In this document: positions 24,899-34,600 of the stretch, piece by piece
How the letters are laid out: the number at the start of each line of letters is the position of its first letter
How positions within the stretch are numbered: position 1 is the first letter of the stretch
NCBI GenBank assembly: GCA_016490735.1
Contig: JAEMWC010000271.1
Location: 497,501 to 561,500, forward strand
Length of the DNA stretch: 64,000 nt
Direction of reading: 5' to 3'
Source of the DNA: Pachyseris speciosa
Lineage: Eukaryota > Cnidaria > Anthozoa > Scleractinia > Pachyseridae
Notes under the pieces: generated by a model
The model's input: the letters and a program-made list of their open reading frames with translations, nothing else
Database searches by the model: none
Told to the model about the DNA's origin: nothing
Position numbers and translations under genes: made by a program

Positions 24899-27800
24899 CC
24901 GATGGGAGGGTGCTCATCGGCTGTGGCGCCTGAGGACCCAAACGGACAGCAAGCTGCTAAGAACAACTGGTGCGCCTGTTGCGGCTCAAGGTCAGTGGCT
25001 TTCGAAACTGTGTCGGCACACATTTCTGTTTTGGTCTAAAATAGATAGCATCATCGCAAAACGATGATAGAGAACTATCGACTGAATTCGGTTTTTAATT
25101 ACAGAAAGATTTAAAGAAAGATCACAAATAAGTAGGATTTCCTTCGTAGGGACGATTCCTTAGCTGCCATTACAAGCTTTATACAGGAAAAAATAAAGGG
25201 TGCCATGAGCGTTCTCTTTAACATATTTACTAGGTTTTACTATTTAAATTAGCGCATCTTTTGAACGAGGCAACAATCAATGCGAAGTTTCCGTGCGAGC
25301 GATGATGAATTTGTTCCAGACTATCAGACTGTATGTCTTCATTTTTAATTAACGCTTTAGCTTCAGATAATGAAAGGATACATTTATCTACATTTATCCT
25401 TTTATCATAGAACATTAACTGACAAGTAATTTCTGATCATGATTAGAGGCCTTCATACACAAATCAGTCAAGCATTTATTTATTTTTTTCGGAGGAATGA
25501 AGTTTAATTTTTTATTTTTGCATTTTTCATCTTAGACAAGATTCAACGGCCGCTCTTCTGGCGAAGAAAGAAAGAGATCTTGACTGTGAACGGTAAGGAC
25601 GTCGCTTTAAGTTTCCTTTTACTGAATTAATGTCAGTATTCCTTCCACTATCTATTGTAAGAATCTGCTAACTTTTTTGTTTGCTGTGACAAAAGTATAA
25701 CGATCGATGACTCGAATCAGATTTTGAAACTCTTCGCGGTGAACAATGAATCTGATCAACTCAGTTTATAACACTTAAAAAGTAATTTCAATCCTCATTC
25801 GAGGCAGTACCTTGATTAATCTCTGCCGAGAAACTAATATAAGCTACGTGTAGGTTCGAGGGAGGAGCGCGGGGCATGTGCTAAAACCAAGACGATGGAT
25901 TCTGGACGACAGACGATGGACGATGGACGATAGACGATGGACGATGGACGATGGACGATGGACGATGGACGATGGACGATGGACGATGGACGATGGACGA
26001 TGGACGATGGACGATGGACGATATGCCAGTGTCGATTATGTGGCAAAACGTGACATGAACACGAAATTATAATTCGGGAAAAAATAAATAGAAGAAGGGA
26101 GATGGATACCAGACGCGGGCAAAATTTGTCACACAATCTTTAAGGATATCAGTTGTCACACAATGTCACATGAGATATGTGTTATGAAGGCGGTATTGCC
26201 ACGTTGGCATCTAAATTTCACGCAATAAAAAGGAAAAAAAATGTGAAATAGAATTGAATCTCTGACAGAACAAGCACAACCAGACAATTATTGAGATTCA
26301 CTCATTTCTTTCGTTAAACTGGAACTCAAACTTATGACGCAATTCTGAGCGCCGGTACACTCTTTTTTTATTACACAAGAACCATTTTTTTATGTGGGAT
26401 ACTTGTGACAGGGCAGCGCGCTTGTGGAAAGGTTAGACCAAAACAGCTCAAAAACTAAGGTGTGATCGCTTGTAGCCACCTCATATGGGATAGGGTTCTA
26501 CAATGGGTTCTACCGCGTCATGTATGCCTCATACTACTACGAACTGCTGATAAACCTAAAGATATGTGTGACAACTGATATCCCTAAAGGTCATGTGACA
26601 ACTGATATTCTTAAAGATTATGTGACAAATTTTGCCCTTGTCTGGCATCCATCGTCCTTCGTCTATTTATTTTGCCCGTGATTGTGTGACGAATTATAAT
26701 TTCGTGTTCATGCCCCGTTTTGCCACAAAATTGACACTGGCATATCGTCCATCGTCCATCGTCCATCGTCCATCGTCCATCGTCCATCGTCCATCGTCCA
26801 TCGTCCATCGTCCATCGTCCATCGTCCATCGTCTATCGTCTATCGTCCATCGTCTATCGTCCAGAATCCATCGTCTGGGTTTAAGCACATGCCGGAGCGC
26901 GGGCTCATCTTCCGAGCAGTAGCTGATAATCGACCCTAAAACTAAGCCCCTTTTCTCAGTTTGTTTCGCAGCTTTCTTCTTAGTTAGATTTTGTTCCAGC
27001 GCACCCATGCACATCAGCGCCTTGCCTAGTTTTTGAAAAAGTCATTGAACTTTACATCCGCGTCTGTACATAATTTCCCACGAAACACTGCCTTCGGTTG
27101 ATATTAGGAAACATTCAGATAACTTCGAATGACGCTCCAGTATAGCGTTCAGTAATCCGGTACCAATTCTTTTGCTCCTCGATTTCCAGGCCGTCACCAG
27201 AGGAAGCAAAGAAATGGCAGACGTCGTTTGAATCGGTGCTGAAGCACAAGTTTGGAGTACAGCTGTTTCAGGATTTTCTTCGTTCTCAGTACGGAGAAGA
27301 GAACCTCAACTTTTGGCTAGCGGTGGAAGATTACAAGCAAGTTAACGACGACAGCAGAGCGGAGCGAGCACGGATAATCTACGAGGACTATGTTTCCACT
27401 CTGTCGCCCACTGAGGTAAGCAATAAATAAATAAATAAATAAATACATCAATACCGATAGATAGATAAATAAAAACTTTGTTTAACGAGGGTAACACTTA
27501 ATAGTCTATTCAATTCAAAGGTGACAGACCGCAGTAGGATACCTAAAATGTGCGCAATGCAACAATGTGTGCAATTTCACTATGGCTGACAAACCTGTAG
27601 CCTCCTTCGCAGACGCCTTTGGGCTCGTCACGCGTTCCTTGCCCACGAACGGCTGCTGAACTGAACTGCCACTTCCGTTCGCCGGCGGTTAGCCTTTGTT
27701 TTGAACTAACCAATAACGAGCTGCGTAAGAATGGAAATCGACACCCGATTCACGTGCATCGTCTGTGAAAATAATCCCGGGGTCGAAGTCCTACTTTCAA

Positions 27801-28895
27801 AAAATTGGAAAACGAACTATGATTGGCTAACCACCGCGAACGGAAGTGGCAGTTCAGTTCAGAAGACGTTCGTGGGCAAGGAACGCGTGACGAGCCCAAA
27901 GACGTCTGCGAAGGAGGCTAACAAACCTGTGGCCCACGAAATTCCGGATCGAATTGGAATTTTGAAAATGTTGGTTATTGAGGAGAGGGGAAAACCGGAG
28001 TACCCGGAGAAAAACCTCTCGGAGTAGAGAAGAGAACCAACAACAAACTCAACCCACATATGACGCCGAATCCGGGAATCGAAACCGGGCCAAATTGGTG
28101 GAAGGCGAATGCTCTCACCACTACGCCATCCCTCCTTTGTTCTATCTCCTGTTGAGGTTGGTCTCGAGACTGTGGATTGGTCTGCGGATAGACATCTCTC
28201 CTTTTTGAATTTGATGTTCTGAGTAAATTAACCAATATCCCAGGCCAGATAATCTCTTTTGCCGGTTTAGTCCTAAGTTATCAAATATGTTTCCTTCCGT
28301 GTAATGGGTCAAAAAGCGACTTAACTTAAAACTAACTGGCAGATATTACTCGTCCAGGGATATACCAGACGGTTTCCAAAACTGAGACTGTTCAATGTCA
28401 TGCAGGGGATTGCCTTGGAATTTTAATTTAACGAGCTAGCGCACATTAACTTGTCGAAAGCGCCGCCAAAAAGCAAAAAAGTCAGTTTGCGATCTTAGTG
28501 AATGAAGAGGTAACAACGCCAAAGTCATAAGCATGATTGGCAAAAAGAAATAGTGCAGAAAACAGAATTGAAGCTGCCAATGAAAACGAATTTCTGCTGA
28601 TTTGAAACAAAATACGCAAAAAATACATCGATTAGCCAAATTGCTGGAAAGATTTAATTTAAGCGCAAAATGACGACCTTATTACCTTATTTCTAACGGC
28701 TTCTCTCTGCCTTGTTTCTTTCCGTAGATAAGTCTGGACGCTAAAGTAAGAGCAGAGATCGACAACAATATGAACAATCCCACCGAGGACACCTTCCAAG
28801 TGGCCCAGGACCATATTTTCACACTCATGTACCATGACTGTTTTCCAAGATTCATAAAATCAAAACATTATAAACAGCTCTTGAAGAGACATTGA
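24899..28895 (+). CDS. RZ-type regulator of G-protein signalling
   Basis: Coding exons: 24902-24990, 25536-25592, 27190-27415 and 28728-28895 (TGA 28893-28895). Phases 2, 2 and 0 match at every junction, giving 179 residues. The N-terminus MGGCSS fits an N-myristoylation signal (Gly2, Ser6) with Cys4 free for palmitoylation. A short cysteine cluster (WCACC, residues 23-27) corresponds to the cysteine string of RGS17/19/20. The RGS domain spans about residues 58-176, with FLRSQYGEENLNFWLAVED in the first half and HIFTLMYHDCFPRF in the second. The IYEDYVSTLSPTE segment and the FTLM motif favour the RZ subfamily. Such proteins speed GTP hydrolysis by Gi/Gz/Gq alpha subunits at the membrane. An acceptor at 24897-24898 lies just before the ATG, so a 5' exon probably exists. 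A candidate AATAAA lies at 29720. Confidence 0.9.
25910..26021. repeat. (GACGATG)n minisatellite, left arm
   Basis: About 16 tandem copies of a 7-base unit. Because 21 bases equal seven codons, it stays open in several frames and reads as a repeated Met-Asp-Asp-Gly-Arg-Trp-Thr; this is not a gene. Confidence 0.95.
26742..26874. repeat. (CATCGTC)n minisatellite, right arm
   Basis: The reverse-complement counterpart of the array at 25910-26021, about 18 units, with CTATCGT variants towards the outer end, as in the left array. Confidence 0.95.
27420..27447. repeat. (AATA)n microsatellite
   Basis: A short AATA run immediately after the RGS exon-3 splice donor. Confidence 0.7.
27592..27930. mobile_element. 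MITE with about 105-base inverted arms
   Basis: The left arm (about 27592-27695) and right arm (about 27823-27930) are reverse complements. They share caaacctg, gacgagcccaaag, ggcaaggaacgcgtg and gaacggaagtggcag. It lies in RGS intron 3. The 98-codon open frame over the right half is a by-product. Confidence 0.85.
27940..28133 (-). mobile_element. tRNA-derived SINE, family 1, copy C
   Basis: It shares the aaaaccggagtacccgga block, the atgacgccgaatccgggaat B-box region and ggtggaaggcgaatgctctc with copy B. It abuts the MITE at 27592-27930 in RGS intron 3 and is antisense to the gene. Confidence 0.8.
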
Positions 28896-30130
28896 CCACG
28901 ACTTTGACGTATGACTCGGATTTCACTAAAGCCTCCGTTGATTCAGTTTCTGTTTCAGTTAATCAACTTCTTCAAGCACAGCCTTGGAAAAGAAAAATTC
29001 TTCCTTGGTGTTTTAACTCGAAACTATTACCTGGTGACAACCTGGATTTTACTCGCTGTGGAAATTACACTTCGGAGGTAGACTTTGAAGCGGTGTTGTT
29101 TATTATGTTGCACAAGATGCAGTGACAGTGTACCCTGTGAAATGAGGGCTCTTTCCCTCTGTTTTTGTGTGCCTTGTAAACATTAGTAAATAATTTTGTC
29201 CACTTTTAACTTTAATCTGATAATACGGCCGTTTTGAGAGAAAATGAAAATCTGATAAAATTAAGAACCATTGTGTTAATAGATAAATGACTATTCCCGA
29301 GGCCTTCCAAGGGGTGGTCTGGTGTCGCTTTGTCGCTCTTTTACGACTCTGTCTGTCGCTTGTTTCGTTAGGGTCAAATGCGTCACTGTCGCAAAGAAAA
29401 CAGAGGAATGGCAAGTGAATCGTCGCTGTCGCACGCTGTCGCACGCTGTCGCACTTTTTCTGCCAGGTTCTTTCGGTTGTCGGTGTTTTAGCAGACGATG
29501 GTCCAGTTTTCGGAGCCATGTCGCCTGTCGCTTCCACTCCTTGGAAAGCCTCATTCCCGTCTTAGTTGTTGTTGTTGTTGTTGTCGCTGCTACGCGATGT
29601 AGTTTGTGGCCTGAGGAAAAGAATCGACAGCCCTTGTTCTTCAGTGAAGAATTTTATAATCGTCAGCCTACATTTGTATAAAATCGTTGTTTGCTGGGCA
29701 GAATGGCTGGCCTGCCAAAAATAAAATGAGTCGTCCATTTATTAATTCAATCAATTGAATGAACAGCAACAAAAATGAAATTAATATTAAATTGCAATGA
29801 GACATGAAAAGAATTACAATGTAAATAGAAAAGGGTCGTTAGTGCGACAAAAATTGACGTCTTATCGCTCTTATCACTGTATTTATTTAATAAGTCATGA
29901 TCTCATCGCAATAGACACATTGAACTGAAACAAAACGAACAATTATGTAAAAAATGTAAATGAACGAAGAAGAACGTGAAAGCAGTTTTATGAACTTGAC
30001 GTTTGATAACCTCTTAAGGTCTACTGAACTGCTCTCGCAAGCTTCAAATCAACAAAACGAACACGAATCTGTACAGAGTTTAATGGCATGTTTACTATTG
30101 AGTGGTCACCTTAAGAAACCCATCAGAGAT
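28896..30130. other. RGS 3' UTR and intergenic DNA
   Basis: The 3' UTR probably runs to the AATAAA at 29720-29725. A direct repeat of ctgtcgcacg lies near 29425-29450 and a GTT run at 29562-29583. Open frames of 119-144 codons on both strands at 29.1-29.7 kb overlap each other and carry no domain. Confidence 0.45.
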
Positions 30131-30350
30131 AACTTCGTTGTATCGCGCTGCGTGTTTTGCACACTTCGAAGGGATTTTGGGTTTTTCTATTCCGCCAATC
30201 ATCTGATTGGGGGCGGGGTTATGCAAATAGCCCAATCAGAACACGTTGCGCTATGATTTGCATAACCCCGGCCCCATTCAGATGAACAGGCGGCACAGAA
30301 ACTGGAACAAAAAAAAATTCCGAAAACGCACAGCGCGATACAACGAATTT
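30131..30350. mobile_element. Palindromic MITE, 220 bases
   Basis: The two halves are reverse complements, starting aacttcgttgtatcgcgctg on the left and ending cagcgcgatacaacgaattt on the right. Near the centre each half carries an octamer-like ATGCAAAT (plus-strand atgcaaat and atttgcat). Confidence 0.85.
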
Positions 30351-31739
30351 GGCTGTAAAACGACAAAGCCATTTAAAAGCAACTGTTCTCCGGCTGCGGG
30401 TTGATTAGGGAAGGAAAACGTTCTTAACCAATGAAAGGGTGCTGGGGCTTTTTTCAGCAGTCAAAACTTAATTGAGAACAGCTGTAAATAGGAAAGAACT
30501 AGCAAAATACTGGAAAATGACAACTTAGGTGTTTCAAATCATTCAGTAGCAACACTATTTGTACGTAGGTAAATTTGTAAATACTGTGCAAACAAACGTT
30601 GAAAGGGTCTTTGTAGATTGAATTATACTAGTTCAAAAGGTTGTAAATAAGGGGGAAAACAATCTCATCGAAAAATTGAAGAATCTGAGAGAAGTGTTTC
30701 TCAAGGTTGAATAAAAGACAACGAAAAACTGAACAGCATATGCGTTTGTGCGATTACTTTGTACCTATTCTCGTCTCTTCCGTCAACAGCAAGCACAGTT
30801 CTTTCTACGTGATCTCCTTTATCTTTATTAGTCGTTATAGCCAAGTTCCCAGACATCGTATTCTCGCCGCAGTCAATCTGTGTAGGGTCGAGCGAATGAG
30901 GGCCTGGGAAAAAGTCCTCCAACCGGGACCGTCGGGCAGTCTGCGCGTGGTATACCGCCCAATGCACAGGGTACATTTTCACAAAGGGATCTGGCTGAAA
31001 ACGCCGTTACTTTAACCAAAGATCAAAACGTATTTTTAATTACCAAGCACAAGAGGCCACGAAATCAGCTCAGGTTGTCGCAACGTCAGTCACTCTCCGT
31101 CCCACTGAAACTCACTAAGACGGTCGTACTTTATTGCCAAGGCTATGAGGTCTACCAATCCAAAATCTACCTCTTTCAGAAAGGGGTTAACTGAAACCAC
31201 TCCAAGACGTATGTATCTCGGTACTAAAGAGTGTCCACAAAATGACTTATTTTTCTTTTACCTACACAAGATTCATTAAACTGTCATACTGTCTAATGAC
31301 ATAATTTTTCACACGCACACAAACACAGTTCAAACAGGAAACGATGGACATGAAGGCTGAGATAAAACCGAGAATTTCAATACTAATCTATCTACACGGC
31401 AGACGCAAATCTTGTTGGATGTGAGACGCTTATAGTCTATCCACAATCATCTCATATGCAACGCGCTCTGGTCAGTGGAATAACGATTAATTCAGTAACT
31501 ACCTAACCAAGCCAATTCGATCATTATCGACCACTGGGGTATGCTAATGATCCACAAGATCACACCTCGACTAGATTGCAGAATACCCGGCCCACTTAAT
31601 ATTCAGGTTTAAACAGTGTTCCTCTAGTCCTCCAGTCATGGAGTTGTGTTGTAATGCTACTCGCGCAGTCACGTAGTGCAACCTCAACAAACTGCTCCCA
31701 CACCTCTCAATAAATAGAGCTATTTGTGCACAATACGGC

Positions 31740-31905
31740 ATTTTGCTAATGATCAGTCCAGGTGAATTGTGGGTAGATCCAGTCCTTTGTGGGGGCAAAC
31801 GGCCATTTTTTTTAGGACGTAATTTGAAATTGTAATTTTGACCGTTTGCCCCCGCAAAGGACTGGATCTACCCACAATTCACCAGGAACTGATCATAAGC
31901 AAAAT
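31740..31905. mobile_element. Palindromic element related to the SINE family 1 body
   Basis: Inverted arms share cattttgct, gtgggtagatccagtcct and gggggcaaacgg. The arms and the central taggacgtaatttgaaatt also match 1005-1075 in SINE copy B. It therefore looks like two head-to-head fragments of that body, or a MITE that the SINE captured. Confidence 0.75.
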
Positions 31906-32665
31906 GATGTATTGGATACAGAGGCTCGTCAACAGTGATCTCAGATGCCCTTTGAAGTGGTTTGACAATCAGCCCATTTCGCGTAACGTAGATTGGCAAG
32001 TTTGTTTAAGTTAACGTTCATCTATCGACATACACACAGATTCCCAGGTATCTGAATCTGCCAGTGAAGCGAGAAACAGAACTAAGATTCCATCTTTTTG
32101 AATAACTGTTTTTTCAATTGATTTACACATTGTCTAGTTATACTATGCACCGCAAGTTTAGTAGTTCGTACAAACACACAGCACTCGGGACGGGACGGGA
32201 AACTAGGGCGCTTACCATTTACCCAAACCATCCGGGTGGAAATTTCAGGTGAAAATATGCAGTGCTGCAGTTTGCCCAAACGCAAAATGGACAAATCACA
32301 AAATGTACTTGTACTGATCAACTGGAAAGCTCATAAAGAAAAGAAAAAGTGCGTTGATTAAGCCGATGGCCTATAATTTCTGAAAAGTTCCAAATGGAAG
32401 GGTGTGTACCATTTCATTTTCCAACCGGAATTTCCAGGATTTCCGTGTAAATGGTAAGGACCCTAGTCTCTACTATACTCTACTACTCTCGTAGTTACTT
32501 TTGTCAGGCTAGTCCTCATTTTCAACTCATAGTACTCGCTAACTTTAGTTTTTGAGGGCCACTGGTTTATCAGCGCAAGCTGTTATGTGTATACCCTCTT
32601 TAAATAAAGTTGTATAAAAAGAAGATGCAGATGTGATAATAGGAGAACGTGTTGGCCGCAACGAG

Positions 32666-32780
32666 GGCTGAGTTGCTCGAAGCATGGTTAGCTCTAACCA
32701 TTGGTTAAGATGTATTAATATCTTAGGTTGTCATGGTATTTAACCCTGGTTAGAGCTAACAATGCTTCGAGCAACTGGGC
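32666..32780. mobile_element. Short MITE, about 115 bases
   Basis: Terminal inverted repeats: gagttgctcgaagcatggtt on the left and aatgcttcgagcaactgggc on the right, with gttagctctaacca and ggttagagctaac just inside. Confidence 0.85.
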
Positions 32781-32781
32781 C

Positions 32782-33114
32782 GAGGACGGCAACGGCAACG
32801 TCAAAAAACAATAGGTTTAATTAGCAGGAACAATTGCTCTGCACGTGCATTTTACAGTTTGGTACGCATTTCATTGCCGTCCTCTACAAAACAACAACGT
32901 GAAACCAATTTTTAGGTTTTCTCGAGAACGTGAGTGCGTGACGGTAAATCTTTCTTCTTTTTCCTTATACTTTAACGCCGTTCATAGTAATTTAGTCCCT
33001 GGACAGTTCCCCAGCATTTGACAAGTTGCACAAATGGGAATAATCGCGAAAGAGTTGCAAAAACGAGAAGTTATCTTTTGAAATGAAGTTTTCGTTGCCG
33101 TCGCCGTCGTCGTT
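32782..33114. mobile_element. Possible MITE with GACGGCAACG ends
   Basis: The left end gacggcaacggcaacgtc pairs imperfectly with the right end cgttgccgtcgccgtcgtcg. Similar CGTCGTCG-rich ends occur in the element at 50952-51753. Confidence 0.5.
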
Positions 33115-33117
33115 GCT

Positions 33118-33341
33118 AAAGCCTGGTTTTCACTAGTGACGCAAGCATAAGCACAAGCATAAGCTTATGCCAAGAGAAAACGACACGACGCAAGCATAAG
33201 CGCAAGCATAAGGAAAAGGAAAAATTTTGATCCTTATGCTTATGCTTGCGCTTATGCTTGCGTTAAGCCCGTTTTCACGGTGAAATAAGCGCTCTTATGC
33301 TTGCGCTTGTGCTTGCGTCGCTAGTGAAAACCAGGCTTAAA
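33118..33341. mobile_element. MITE with subterminal CGCAAGCATAAG repeats
   Basis: Terminal inverted repeats: aagcctggttttcactagtg and cactagtgaaaaccaggctt type ends, the right one with one change (gctagtg). Inside each end are repeated gcaagcataagc units in opposite orientation. Confidence 0.85.
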
Positions 33342-33842
33342 GCTCCCTACTGTGAGGGCTAAAACGGTTAAAGGATGATACGTCATTATCACTGAGGGAC
33401 CTTAAAAGACGAAAGTGCACGTGGCTACGTTTTCAAAAAAGCCGCGAGTTGCCAATGGACATTTTGTAAAACTGGCTGATAGTTTTTCAAGCTACGTGGT
33501 ACCTTGAATTACCCATCGCTTCTTTAATGCAACACCTATTTTATTCAACCTGTTTTTTTTCTTTGTTTTCTGTGGTGAACGATTAGATGATTATATGGAC
33601 ATTCTTTTCTACCACTTTTGCATGTACTCTCTACTTTCTGGGTGCTTCGTTACTGCCAGTAGGAAAATTTACGTTAATTTAAGTAAATTTGCATTAATAT
33701 TTAAAAAGGAAAATTTTTCAGCACCTTTGGCAGTCTACCTAGAACAAATTCATATACAGAACGAGTTTTGTGCTTGAAATACGACCAGAGAGAGTCAGTA
33801 AGATGCTTGTGTGTACAAGAATGAAAGCTAAACAGACATCTA

Positions 33843-34094
33843 CAGTGCTCGACCTTAACTTTTTAACAAACTAGTTGTTTGTTCGTGCATGGGTTACTGG
33901 AGTCTAAAACGTACCAGTCAAATGGTGTCAGTTGGTGGCCAATCATTGATAACCTCTCAAGACCAATATTATGATTACCGACGAGCTCCAGTATCAGATA
34001 TTTCTTCATTTGTTTTTTTAGCCTGGGTAGCTGGCGGTTTTGTTGAGGGGGGGACGGAGAGGAGGGAGCGGACTACCGCTATGGTCGAGCACTG
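33843..34094. mobile_element. hAT-like MITE, 252 bases, with 5-base target duplication
   Basis: The ends are CAGTGCTCGACC on the left and its exact complement GGTCGAGCACTG on the right. ATCTA flanks both ends (33838-33842 and 34095-34099) as a target-site duplication. CAG termini are typical of hAT elements. A related element lies at 39901-40306. Confidence 0.85.
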
Positions 34095-34600
34095 ATCTAA
34101 GTAATATGTCTACAGAGCAAGGTCACAAATCGGTGGATTCACACTTGCACAACACGTGTACTAATGTATGTACAGTGTATATTATACTTTAAGTCAGTAG
34201 TTTCAGGTTGTTTTACAGAAATAAAATGTGCTAGTTTGGTCTCCTTGCTAACCAGAACAACAACAGATGAAAATATTGCCGGCTGATTGTACAAAGTAGA
34301 TACTGTATACTTCAAAGAATCAACTCCAAAAACAGAGGAATCGGCGCAGCGAGAGTCCTATGGAATGTCGCTGAACATGGAGTAATTATTGTTGTATTTT
34401 AGGTAAATAGGTTAACTAGTTTCAAATGTCAACAGCTGAATATACATGTATGATCCTCATATATTCATATTCATGTACCCTGTACAGTAGTACATGTGGG
34501 TTTAGCAAGAGGAATTCTTTATACTATCTCTTAAAATAAACACTTCCCCCCCAGCCAAGTTCGACCAAAACCGTGGCGACTTCTGTCAAATGATGAATCG

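Larger units (their letters stand above)
25862..26905. mobile_element. Large inverted repeat with 7-base minisatellite arms (foldback-like element)
   Basis: The left arm (about 25862-26160) and right arm (about 26575-26905) are inverted copies of each other. Both begin with a gcatgtgct/agcacatgc segment, then gacgatgg and a minisatellite, then atatgccagtgtc, tgtggcaaaac and a gtcaca-rich part. A spacer of about 415 bases separates them. The whole lies in RGS intron 2 and could form a stem of about 300 base pairs. Confidence 0.85.

Noticed and set aside
26611..27014. Open frames of repeated Asp-Asp-Gly-Arg-Trp units
   Set aside because: The 7-base repeat stays open in several frames by arithmetic; no gene structure.
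27731..28027. 98-codon open frame in RGS intron 3
   Set aside because: Lies over the arm of a MITE and a SINE.
29103..29681. Overlapping open frames of 87-144 codons on both strands
   Set aside because: They lie in the probable RGS 3' UTR, overlap each other and include a simple direct repeat.
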